Below the pieces are notes generated by a model, which searched no databases, was not told where the DNA came from, and saw only the letters and a program-made list of their open reading frames with translations. Below are positions 1-7,900 of a stretch of DNA of 13,226 nucleotides, in pieces. Source of the DNA: Dehalococcoidia bacterium (GTDB taxonomy: Bacteria; Chloroflexota; Dehalococcoidia; Dehalococcoidales; UBA5760); the NCBI GenBank assembly GCA_011176655.1, contig DUEB01000158.1, forward strand, positions 1 to 13,226. Reading direction: 5' to 3'. The number at the start of each line of letters is the position of its first letter. The stretch's first letter is position 1. The translations under genes and the position numbers were made by a program.

Positions 1-776
1 AAGGGGAAATAGTCGCAGCGGAAACGCACCCCTCTCTCCTCCCCGAAGAAGCGCCGGGCAAACTCGTAGAGGGTCCCCTTGAGGTCAGCCATGGTGATAC
101 CGATATCGATAGCGATGCCATCAATCTGGTGGAACATGGGGACATGAGTAGCATCACTGGCTTCGTAGCGATAGACCTTGCCGGGCTCAACCAGCCTTAT
201 CGGGGGCTTGCGGGACTCAATCATTCTAGCCGTAAGCGAGGTGGTATGGGTACGGAGGAGCATGGGCCTTACCCCACCCTCAGCCTTTAAGTCAACCCAG
301 GAGGTCGACATGCTGTCCCGGGCCGGGTGCTCCTCGGGGATATTGAGCGCCTCAAAATTGTAATAGTCCCACTCCACCTCCGGCCCCTCCACCACCTGAA
401 AACCCAGGGTGGCAAATATGTCACAGACCTCGTAGACTGTCTGGATAATGGGGTGCAGGTGACCCACCGGATAAGGACGGCCGGGCAGGCTAACATCAAA
501 GTACCCTGCCCCAGCGGAAACGGTAAGCTGCGACTCTCGAAGCACCAGTTCCTTCTGCCTGAGAGCAGCCTCCAACTCAGCTTTGAGCCGGTTAGCCCTG
601 GCTCCGGCGGTCTTCCTCGCCTCAACCGGCAGGGCGGCCAGACCACGAAGGGCCGTGGTCAGTTGGCTCTTTTTCCCCAGATAACGAACCCGCCAGAGCT
701 CAAGCTCCTTAACATCGCTAACGGCTTCCAGTTCCTCGAGGGCACTCTGCTCTAGCTCTCTAAGCTGCTGTAACAT
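1..776 (-). CDS. pheS: Phenylalanyl-tRNA synthetase alpha subunit, 3' part outside window
   Basis: Cytoplasmic class II synthetase subunit that, with PheT, charges tRNA-Phe with phenylalanine. The frame reads from ATG at 776 through the left edge without a stop, giving 258 codons of a protein normally about 340 residues long. Residues 1 to about 85 form the N-terminal helical arm that contacts tRNA. The catalytic domain follows with the family signatures [50 protein letters not shown] and the start of motif YFPF. Two normally conserved stretches differ: the usual DTFY/DTFW after HPARD reads STSW, and RPSYFPF reads RCDYFPF. It is the last visible gene of the thrS-infC-rpmI-rplT-pheS cluster; pheT would be expected just beyond the edge. 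A 236-bp spacer separates it from rplT. An in-frame GTG at 830 is possible but would add residues unlike the family. The ribosome binding site is weak (AAGG two bases before the ATG). Confidence 0.95.
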   Translation of the reverse strand, partial: MLQQLRELEQSALEELEAVSDVKELELWRVRYLGKKSQLTTALRGLAALPVEARKTAGARANRLKAELEAALRQKELVLRESQLTVSAGAGYFDVSLPGRPYPVGHLHPIIQTVYEVCDIFATLGFQVVEGPEVEWDYYNFEALNIPEEHPARDSMSTSWVDLKAEGGVRPMLLRTHTTSLTARMIESRKPPIRLVEPGKVYRYEASDATHVPMFHQIDGIAIDIGITMADLKGTLYEFARRFFGEERGVRFRCDYFP

Positions 777-1012
777 AGCCTTATCTTTAAACCCGAGGAG
801 CTTTTTTAAAACCGCCCTATGTCTACCCACTGACCATCAGTCTTAAGCGAAAGCTACTTTTTCCCGCGGACTCCGCTACCTGAAAACCCGACCCTGACGG
901 ATATTTCATCCGGAAAGAGACGGCAAGCCAGAGGTTACCGGAGCAGTATCCCGATAGGACACAGCCCTGGCTTTATTTATCAGTAATTTGGTAAGGGGAC
1001 GGCTTAAACACC
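777..1012 (-). other. rplT-pheS spacer with inverted repeats
   Basis: This 236-bp gap inside an otherwise tightly packed operon holds no convincing gene. It contains several inverted repeats that could fold in the transcript: 925-931 with 967-973 (7 bp, AAGCCAG/CTGGCTT, 35-base loop), 898-902 with 908-912 (CGGAT/ATCCG, 5-base loop), and a small GCGGA/TCCGC palindrome at 866-876. I see neither a T-run after any of them nor the TGGNACCGCG core of a T-box. It may be a structured leader or processing region for pheS, or an mRNA spacer with no role. Confidence 0.3.
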
Positions 1013-1372
1013 TCAGACCTGAACCCTGTCTTTGGCGATAGAGACCAGCTCAGCGAATGACCCTGGCTCCCTGACCGCCATATCAGCCAGCATCTTGCGG
1101 TTAATGGTAACCCCAGCCTTATTCAAGCCGTCCATAAACCGGGAATAGGTAAGGCCCTGGGCTCTGCTGGCGGCGCTGACCCGCAAAATCCACAGCCGCC
1201 TCATATCACCCTTCCGCTCACGGCGATGGCTGTAGGCATAACTCAGCGACTTGAGCATGGACTCATGTGCCCGACGATAAAGCGCGTGTCTGGTGGCCCG
1301 CTGCCCCTTGGTCAGGGCGAGCACCTTTTTGTGTCGGCGATGAGAGGCCACCCCTGTCTTGACCCTTGGCAA
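1013..1372 (-). CDS. rplT: 50S ribosomal protein L20
   Basis: Large-subunit ribosomal protein that binds 23S rRNA early in assembly; in other bacteria it also represses its own operon. The 119 residues match the usual length. The family pattern is present throughout: MPRVKTG start, the very basic N-terminal helix with RRHKKVL and AKG-like TKGQR, YAYSHRRERKGDMRRLWI, SAASRAQGLTYSRFM and the C-terminal LNRKMLADMA-like stretch (INRKMLADMA). The start codon is TTG at 1372, preceded by AGGAGGG with about 4-5 bases of spacing; the frame has no ATG nearby and the MPRVK start of L20 fixes the choice. It lies 17 bases after rpmI, as in most infC-rpmI-rplT operons. L20 is a common translational repressor of rpmI-rplT, but I did not identify its mRNA target here. 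Confidence 0.97.
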   Translation of the reverse strand: MPRVKTGVASHRRHKKVLALTKGQRATRHALYRRAHESMLKSLSYAYSHRRERKGDMRRLWILRVSAASRAQGLTYSRFMDGLNKAGVTINRKMLADMAVREPGSFAELVSIAKDRVQV

Positions 1373-1389
1373 AATACCCTCCTGTCTAG

Positions 1390-1590
1390 CTAAACCCCGT
1401 AGGGGAGAAGTCTCTTCACCCGGGTTCTATCCGCAGAACTTACCGGGATTGTTTCGTCATAGAGACGCTTAGTCCGTTTCGCCTTGCGGCGGCGCAAATG
1501 GCTCTTGCCCCCCTTGGTGCGCATAATTTTACCGCTGCCCGTAATATGGAAGCGGACCTTTACCCCCTTATGCGTCTTTAGTTTTGGCAT
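1390..1590 (-). CDS. rpmI: 50S ribosomal protein L35
   Basis: Small basic protein of the large ribosomal subunit, 66 residues, the normal size. The MPKLKTHKG start, the KRFxxTGSGK-like stretch (VRFHITGSGKIMR), the GKSHLRRRK block and the C-terminal VKRLLPYG are diagnostic. The ATG at 1590 lies inside the end of infC: the two genes overlap by 23 bases in different frames, so rpmI is read by ribosomes arriving from or re-initiating near infC. Its ribosome binding site GGGAG, seven bases before the ATG, lies within infC coding sequence. The arrangement suggests translational coupling of IF3 and L35. Confidence 0.97.
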   Translation of the reverse strand: MPKLKTHKGVKVRFHITGSGKIMRTKGGKSHLRRRKAKRTKRLYDETIPVSSADRTRVKRLLPYGV

Positions 1591-2137
1591 CCTGGGCTCC
1601 CTTCACCTCTTCCTTGGCTTTAACCTTCTGTCCCGAGACCGGCGACAGTATCATAATCATTCTCCGGCCATCCATTGAGGGCTGCTTATCAAGCACCACC
1701 TCGTCCTTCAGCGATTCCGCCATTCTGTTGAGCAGTCTCAGCCCGAGCTCCGAGTGCACGATTTCACGCCCTCTAAAAATTACCGTCACCTTGACCTTGT
1801 CGCCTTCTTCCAGCAGCTTCCTCACCGACCTGGTCTTAGCCTCAAAATCATGGCTATCAATCCGAGGGCGCATCCGGATTTCCCGCAGCAGGGCTACCCG
1901 CTGACTCCTCCTGGCCTCACGCTCCTTCTTCGCCTGCTCATACTTATACTTCCCGTAGTCAAGAAGGCGACACACCGGAGGCGCTGCCGTAGCCGCCACC
2001 TCAACCAGGTCGAGATTCTGACGCCGGGCTACTTCCCGTGCCTCAAACAGGGGCATAACACCCAACTGCTCCCCCTTCTCCCCCACCAGACGAACCTCGC
2101 GGGCGATGATTCTTTCGTTAACACGCAGCTTCTTGAT
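1568..2137 (-). CDS. infC: Translation initiation factor IF3, non-canonical start codon
   Basis: IF3 binds the 30S subunit, blocks 50S joining and proofreads start-codon and initiator-tRNA choice. The N-domain (VNERI, REVRLVGEKGEQLGVM, LDLVEVA, PPVCRLLDYGKYKYEQ), the basic linker helix and the C-domain (IRMRPRIDSHDFEAK, KVTVIFRGREI, MILSP) are all present. The conserved VNERI segment lies upstream of the first GTG (2086), so translation must begin further up. The frame there is closed by TAA at 2150-2152 and offers only ATA (2140), ATC (2137) or CTG (2128). ATC at 2137 sits five bases after AGGA, the best spacing, and gives 189 residues, the normal family length. AUU and AUC starts are known for infC in Escherichia coli and Myxococcus and serve IF3 autocontrol; the same is inferred here. 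The 3' end overlaps rpmI by 23 bases. Confidence 0.93.
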   Translation of the reverse strand: MKKLRVNERIIAREVRLVGEKGEQLGVMPLFEAREVARRQNLDLVEVAATAAPPVCRLLDYGKYKYEQAKKEREARRSQRVALLREIRMRPRIDSHDFEAKTRSVRKLLEEGDKVKVTVIFRGREIVHSELGLRLLNRMAESLKDEVVLDKQPSMDGRRMIMILSPVSGQKVKAKEEVKGAQDAKTKDA

Positions 2138-2184
2138 TATGTTCCTACTTTACCCCCTTTACGCCAAGCTCGCTACGGACAAGA

Positions 2185-2214
2185 ACTATAGCACACTCAC
2201 CCAAGGGTAATCAA
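2185..2214 (-). promoter_or_regulatory. Possible internal promoter before infC
   Basis: Read on the minus strand, TTGATT (plus positions 2209-2214) is followed after 18 bases by TATAGT (2185-2190), matching the sigma-70 boxes at 4/6 and 5/6. The site covers the thrS stop codon, and transcripts would start about 40 bases before the infC start. An infC promoter inside or at the end of thrS is known in Escherichia coli. Found by eye only. Confidence 0.35.
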
Positions 2215-2215
2215 A

Positions 2216-4012
2216 TCAGATACCTAAATCCTTGGCTTTGCTAGCTATAGCCAGACTAAGCTTCTCCTTAAAGTTGTCCCAACTCTCAGATGACTGCTCC
2301 CCGCTACGCAGCCGCACCGAAACGGTATGCTCAGCCGCCTCTTTATCACCCACCACCAGCATGTATGGTATCTTATCCAGCTGCGCCTGTCTAATCTTGA
2401 GGTTCATTCTCTCCGAGCGGGCATCAACCCTGACCCGCACCTGCTCATCTTTGAGTTCGGTCTCCAGCCGGCGGGCATAGTCCAAGTGACGGTCAGCCAC
2501 CGGTATGATTATCACCTGAAACGGTGCCAGCCACACCGGGAAGGCACCCCCGTAGTGCTCCAACAGCAAAGCCAGAAAGCGCTCCATGCTGCCCAGCACG
2601 GTGCGGTGCACCATAGCTACCAGATGCTCCTTACCGTCCTGCCCGATATAGGTAACATTGAAACGCTGGGGAAGGTTAAAATCAACCTGGATGGTGGGCC
2701 CCTGCCAACCCCGGCCCAGGGCATCCTCAACCTTAATGTCAATCTTGGGCCCGTAGAAGACACCCTCCCCGGGGTCTATGTCATAGTCAACCTCCAGCCG
2801 GGCCAGGGCCTGCCTCAGAATCCCGGTAGCCTGCTCCCAGACCTCCAGGCTGCCGGCGTACTTCTCCGGCCGGGTAGAGAGCATCACCTGGTAGCTGGTA
2901 AAACCAAAGCTATTCATCATAAACCGGGCTAAATCCAGGACACCGACCACCTCGTCCTCAAGCTGGTCAAAAGAGCAGAAGATATGAGCGTCGTCCTGAG
3001 TGAACCCCCTGACCCGGGCAAGCCCGAACATGACCCCGGAACGCTCGTAACGATAAACAGTGCCCAGCTCGGCATAGCGCAGGGGCAGCTCCTGATAACT
3101 GCGCAGCCGGCTCTTGTAAATCAGAATATGCCCCGGGCAGTTCATCGGTTTAATAATGTACTGCTGTCCCTCGACATCCACCGGGCTATACAGGTAATCA
3201 CGATACAGCTCCCAGTGACCGCTGGTCTGCCACAGGTCAAGCTTGGCTAAATGCGGGGTGTAGACGATATCGTAGCCGCGCTTGATATGCTCTTCCTTCC
3301 AGAAGTCCTCAATCAGGCGACGTATCACCGCCCCCTTGGGGTGCCACAGAACCAGGCCCGGACCAGCCTCCTCACTGATACTGAACAAATCAAGCTCGCG
3401 ACCCAGTTTTCTGTGGTCGCGCCGGGCGGCTTCCTCAATCTTCTGTAGATGCTCGGAGAGAGCCTCTTCTGTGTCGAAAGCAACCCCGTAGATGCGCTGC
3501 AACATGGGCTGGCGCTCGTCACCCCGCCAGTAAGCCCCGGCCACGCTGAGGAGCTTAAACGCCTTTATCTCTCCGCTAGAGCCCACATGGGGCCCGCGAC
3601 ACAAATCAACAAAGTCACCCTGCTGATACAGAGAGACCACTTCGTCCGGAATCTCACTAATCAGCTCTAATTTGTAAGGCTGGGAGGCGAAGATTTGCCG
3701 CGCCTCTTCCTTAGACACTTCGCGGCGGAGAAACGGCTTACCAGCCGCGATTATCTCCCTCATTTTAGCCTCGATGAGGGGCAGGTCGTCCGGGGTCAGC
3801 GAGCGGGGCAGGTCAAAGTCATAGTAGAAGCCGTCCTTAATGGCCGGGCCAATGCCGAACCTGCCGTCCGGGAAGATAGCCTGAACCGCCTCCGCCATGA
3901 CGTGAGCCGCCGAGTGTCTCAAGACCTCCAGATTCTGATTACTCCCTGTCTCCGTTTGCTTTCCCTCGCTAAGAACTATCGCTGAAAACGCTACTAAACA
4001 AAAACCTCCCAC
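2216..4012 (-). CDS. thrS: Threonyl-tRNA synthetase without TGS domain; start uncertain
   Basis: Cytoplasmic class II enzyme that charges tRNA-Thr and edits mischarged Ser-tRNA-Thr. Numbering from GTG 4012, the N2 editing domain carries HSAAH (33-37) and CRGPH (138-142). The catalytic core has KPMNCPGH with zinc ligand Cys292, motif 2 YRYERSG, DDAH with His343, VHRTVLGS with His469 and motif 3 around GSMERF. The anticodon-binding domain follows from about 495. The N-terminal TGS domain of about 60 residues found in the 640-residue enzymes is absent. The GTG at 4012 lies in the 3' arm of a strong terminator hairpin and has almost no room for a ribosome binding site, so the true start is probably downstream. 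The next standard candidate is TTG at 3922, directly before RHSAAH; ATA at 3979 is another option. It heads the infC-rpmI-rplT-pheS cluster. Confidence 0.95.
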   Translation of the reverse strand: MGGFCLVAFSAIVLSEGKQTETGSNQNLEVLRHSAAHVMAEAVQAIFPDGRFGIGPAIKDGFYYDFDLPRSLTPDDLPLIEAKMREIIAAGKPFLRREVSKEEARQIFASQPYKLELISEIPDEVVSLYQQGDFVDLCRGPHVGSSGEIKAFKLLSVAGAYWRGDERQPMLQRIYGVAFDTEEALSEHLQKIEEAARRDHRKLGRELDLFSISEEAGPGLVLWHPKGAVIRRLIEDFWKEEHIKRGYDIVYTPHLAKLDLWQTSGHWELYRDYLYSPVDVEGQQYIIKPMNCPGHILIYKSRLRSYQELPLRYAELGTVYRYERSGVMFGLARVRGFTQDDAHIFCSFDQLEDEVVGVLDLARFMMNSFGFTSYQVMLSTRPEKYAGSLEVWEQATGILRQALARLEVDYDIDPGEGVFYGPKIDIKVEDALGRGWQGPTIQVDFNLPQRFNVTYIGQDGKEHLVAMVHRTVLGSMERFLALLLEHYGGAFPVWLAPFQVIIIPVADRHLDYARRLETELKDEQVRVRVDARSERMNLKIRQAQLDKIPYMLVVGDKEAAEHTVSVRLRSGEQSSESWDNFKEKLSLAIASKAKDLGI

Positions 4013-4033
4013 CCCCCTTTGGGGAAGAGAGGT
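3996..4033 (-). terminator. Intrinsic terminator in the thrS leader (attenuator candidate)
   Basis: On the minus strand a 13-bp stem with one bulged T pairs 4033-4021 with 4017-4004 around an AAA loop. It includes four C-G pairs next to the loop and a closing ACCTC/GAGGT, and is followed by TTTTTGTTT. Just upstream, GGGTGAGG (about 4046-4039) can pair instead with CCTCTCTT (about 4032-4025), disrupting the 5' arm of the terminator. That is the layout of an attenuator. It could alternatively be the plain terminator of the flavin reductase gene that ends at 4166. Confidence 0.7.
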
Positions 4034-4126
4034 TCTGCCTCACCCTAAACTACGACCCCCACCTTAATGAAATCTATAGCTATAATAAACAACGATACTC
4101 TAGATATTTAGAAATTATCAACTTTT

Positions 4127-4155
4127 ATTATATCAGCTAGGAGATACCAGCGCAA
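4127..4155 (-). promoter_or_regulatory. Likely promoter of the thrS operon
   Basis: In the AT-rich gap between the flavin reductase gene and thrS, the minus strand reads TTGCGC (plus 4150-4155), 17 bases, then a perfect TATAAT (4127-4132). A transcript starting about 4120 would have a leader of roughly 90 bases before the terminator hairpin at 4033. The -35 box is weak. This is a judgement by eye from sequence alone. Confidence 0.45.
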
Positions 4156-4165
4156 TAACCGCCGA

Positions 4166-4759
4166 CTACTCCGGCGAAGCCTGCTTCCCCCGTTTCAGCT
4201 CTTTACCAACGCTAAATGCCTGAGCGATAACCTCTCCGAAGGCCCGATAGTGGCCGGCCGGGGTCGTCGCGTAGAGAAAAGGCTTCATCTTGGTGACATC
4301 CGGTTTGCCATCAGTAAGGCAGCTCTCCAGGACATGGGTCTCCTCAATCCGGCCAACGACCAGCGCGTGAGTCCCCAGATTCAGGATATGCACCAAGCGG
4401 CACTCCAGATTAAGCGGGCACTGCTCGATAAGCGGAGCACTCTCCAGCTTGCCGTAGAACACCTTAAAGCGACAGACCTCTACCTTATCAACCCGGGCCC
4501 CGCTCTCAAGCCCGCAGTAGTCTGTCTCTCTCACCATATCACTGGCCGGGACGTTGACCGAAAAGGTCAGGTTCTGCCTGATACCTTTAAGAGTATGGCG
4601 GCTGTGCCTGATAGCCAGCGAAAGCATCGGGGGGTCGCCGTTGGCGATGCCACCCCAGGCAACGGCCATAAAGTTTGCCCGGCCATCTACATTAGCCCCA
4701 ACCAGAAAGGTGGGCATGGGATAGAGCCAGGTCTGAGGGCCCATGAGAACCTTATCCAT
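4166..4759 (-). CDS. Flavin reductase family protein (flavoredoxin-like, FMN-binding)
   Basis: A 197-residue soluble protein of the DIM6/NTAB flavin reductase-like fold, which binds FMN and either reduces flavin with NAD(P)H or, in flavoredoxins of anaerobes, carries electrons between proteins. Family features are the N-terminal YPMPTFLVGA strand, NFMAVAW, the PPMLSLAIR strand, HTLKGIRQN, FSVNVPAS and the middle CPLNLEC and GTHALVVGRIE strands that build the barrel. No signal peptide or membrane segment is seen, and length matches the family. The ATG at 4759 is preceded by AGGAGG seven bases upstream, so the start is secure. It lies downstream of the NuoEF/GltD-NuoG operon on the same strand but has its own likely promoter (4834-4863). 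Its closeness to that operon suggests, without proving, that it shares an electron pathway with it. Substrate cannot be told from sequence. Confidence 0.85.
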   Translation of the reverse strand: MDKVLMGPQTWLYPMPTFLVGANVDGRANFMAVAWGGIANGDPPMLSLAIRHSRHTLKGIRQNLTFSVNVPASDMVRETDYCGLESGARVDKVEVCRFKVFYGKLESAPLIEQCPLNLECRLVHILNLGTHALVVGRIEETHVLESCLTDGKPDVTKMKPFLYATTPAGHYRAFGEVIAQAFSVGKELKRGKQASPE

Positions 4760-4833
4760 GATACTGCCTCCTGCAAAATATAACGACGCTAACTAGCCAC
4801 GAGAAGCCATTGTGAAATACCAGCTATGCTAAG

Positions 4834-4863
4834 ATTGTATCCCCTGTCTACTGCGAGTGGCAA
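4834..4863 (-). promoter_or_regulatory. Likely promoter of the flavin reductase gene
   Basis: On the minus strand TTGCCA (plus 4858-4863) and TACAAT (4834-4839) are separated by 18 bases and match the sigma-70 consensus at 5/6 each. The start of transcription would be about 70 bases before the ATG at 4759. The 154-bp gap 4760-4913 that holds it contains no gene, and I saw no convincing terminator for the upstream operon. Confidence 0.5.
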
Positions 4864-4913
4864 GGGGGAAGGCATTTCAAGCGGCATGACGCCCGACGGA
4901 AGGGAGCTTAGCG

Positions 4914-7900
4914 CTAGGAGAGGCGCGCCAGGGCGCCCCTGGTCTCGTAGTCCTCGGCCTCAGCGGCGAGCCGCAGCCGAGCCAGACCATCCTCGAAATT
5001 GAACCTGCCCCCGCTCAGGAACGGCCAGCGCTTCCCGACCGCGGAGCCGGAACCATGATTCATAGCCTTGAAAACAGGAATGAGCCTGGCAATCTCGCTC
5101 TGGATGTCCGACACTTTCCTGTAATCCATGGGGTAGCCCAGAGCCGCCGACAGCGCCGAGATAACCTCCCAGTTCTCCTTACCGGCCAGAGGTGACAGGG
5201 CGCGGTGCAGGCGCTGTATGCGGCGCTCGCAGTTGGTGTAGCTCCCCTGGCTCTCCGCAAAGCTGGCGCCGGGCAGAACTACGTCGGGATAGGGCGGTTT
5301 TTCGGGAAACACGGTAGAAAGCAGCACCGAGAATATGGGGACCTCAAAGATGGCGTTACCTATCTCGCCGCTGGCCTCGCTACCCAGAACCAGGAGTCCC
5401 TGAACTCTGCCCACCTCGATATCGTGGATAATACCGACCGCATCTTTTCCCGGCTCGGCAGGTACCGGCCGAGCCCAGGCCGTTTCAAACCCCCGCCTCA
5501 CTGTATCGCTGGTGACGGGCTGCTGTCCCGGCAGGTGAGCCGGGCCCACCCCCATATCGATGAGCCCCTGAGCATTACCGGCGCCGCGCAGCGCCATGAT
5601 GCCGGCACCGCTCCGCCCGATATTACCGGTGACCAGTGCCAGGTCGCTCAGCAGAGTAAGCTCGGCCGGGGTGATGGTATCGGCATTTACAATGATGACC
5701 GGCCTCTGCGCCCGGACGTAGAGGTGTACGGCCTCGATAATTTTGGCCGGTTTCAACCAGAGTCTATCGGCAATCCTCTCCAGGGGATACTTCTTCATCT
5801 CACGGGCCAGACTGGCAAAGCCGGTGGTCCGGGAGCGGACAAAGTCGTCATCGACCAGACCGTAAGCGATAATGTAATTGAGCATGGCGCGCAGTATCCC
5901 CAGGCTGGTGCGGGGATTGACTTTCAGGGTGATATCAACCAGAGGGTCTATTCGGCTCGCCCGGGGGCTGAAGTTAATCAGCCGGCTCCCTTTGGCAGCT
6001 GCCTCCCTTACCTTGAGGGCGATAATGGGGTAGTCCTCGGTCAGGTCGCAGTCGAAGACAACGACAAGGTCGCTATTCACAATATCATTATAGGAGGCGG
6101 TGGAAGCGTTGCTGCCGAAGACACGACCCAGCTCTTCGCCCATAGCCGGGACACCGAGACTGCCGATATTATTGGTGCCCAGAGCCAGCCGCGCCAGCTT
6201 CTGAGCCAGATAGCTTTCTTCATTGGTGAGGCTGGGCGAGACCAATACGGCCAGTTCCTGACCACCAACCCTGTCCCTGAGCTGGCTCAAGCCCTCACCC
6301 GCCAGAGCCACCGCCTCTTCCCAGCCAGCCTCCGCCAGGTCACCGTTCCGTTTAATCAGAGGCACCTTAAGCCGCTTTAGTTTGTGGAGAGAACCCGGCT
6401 TGAAGGCACCCTTGTGGCACAGATTGCCGTTATTTACCGGGCTAGTAAGCGGCGAGGTAACCTTCACTATTTTATCCCCAACGGTGCTCAGTTCCAGGTT
6501 GCAGCCGATACCACAGTAGGGGCAGACACTGGCCACGGTCTCAAGCTGCCAGGGGCCCGGCTGGGGCAGACTAACCTTGGTCGTCAGCGCGCCCGTGGGA
6601 CAGGTCGAGACGCACTGGCTGCAAGAGACGCAGTTCGTCTCACACAGCGGCATACTGAGCGCCGGCTCAATCCTGGTGCCAAAGCCACGATTGGTGAAGC
6701 CCAGAGCACCGATGCCCATCACCTCATCGCAGATTCTGACACAGCGACCGCACAGAATACACTTGTTGGGGTCGCGCAGGATATAGGGATGCTCATTCTC
6801 ATGTATCACCAGGTGCCGCTTGTAACCGGCATAATGGGCATCGTCAACTTCATACTGGGTAGCCAGCTTACGCAGCTTACAGTCAAATACATCCTGACAG
6901 CCACAGGCAAGACAGCGTCCCGCCTCCTTCCTGGCCGTCTCTTCGCTAAGCCCAAGCTCAATCTCGGTAAAGCTCTGCCTGCGCTCCTCAGGCTCAAGGG
7001 CAGGCATCTTAGCCCGCGGGATACGCTCCACCGACTCATAGTCGCTAAGGTCAATCTCAGCTAGCTCACCCTTGCTACAGTTATAGAGCCTCGTCTCCGC
7101 GACAACCGGCTCGCCGTTCAGGTAGTGATTTATGGCAACTGCCGCCCTTCTCCCGGCCCCGATGGCTTCCACCGCCGTCGCCGGCCCGGAAGCACAGTCG
7201 CCACCGGCAAAGACCCCGGCCACCGAAGTCGCCATGGTCTCCTCATTGACTTTGACGTAGTTTCTCCTAGTCAGCTCTATCTGGCCATCATGGTCAAGAC
7301 TGGCCTTATCCAGCGTCTGACCAATAGCCATAATGACATTGTCCACCTTGATGTTGAATTCGGAGCCGGCGATTGGCTCCGGTCTTCGCCGGCCGGAGCT
7401 ATCCGGCTCTCCCAGAGCCATCTGGGTACACTCCATAGCCTCGACCCGGCCATCCCGGCCATGAATACGCACCGGTGCCGTCAGGAACTGAATACGGATG
7501 CCCTCCTCCTCCACCTGGGCTACCTCCTCATCATGCGCCGGCATCTCCTCCCTGGAGCGGCGGTAGACAATGACCACCTCCTTGCTCCCGAGGCGCAGGG
7601 CGCTCCGGGCGGCGTCCACGGCGGTATTGCCCCCGCCGATGACGGCTACCCTGTCCCCCAGCGCGACCTCCTTATCCTGGGCCACGTCATTGAGGAAGCC
7701 AATCCCGGAGACAACGCCCGAGAGGTCTTCCCCCTCAATCTTCATTCGCTGGTCTGCCCAGGCACCGAGGGCCAGAAAGACGGCCTCGTAGCCCGCAGCC
7801 TTCAGGCTCTCCAGGGTGAAGTCCTTACCCAGCGAGACGTTAAGGCAAACGTCGCGGCAGAGGCGGGTGATGGTGGCTATCTCCCTATCCAGAACCGCCT

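Noticed and set aside
1568..2086. infC starting at GTG 2086
   Set aside because: It would remove the conserved IF3 N-terminus that includes VNERI, which is encoded in frame immediately upstream.
4013..4155. T-box riboswitch before thrS
   Set aside because: A terminator is present, but the leader looks too short and there is no TGGNACCGCG core.
5205..6380. Long open frame of 391 codons on the plus strand opposite the GltD/NuoG-like gene
   Set aside because: It is antisense to strongly recognisable redox domains, has no family features that I recognise, and such frames are common opposite GC-biased genes.
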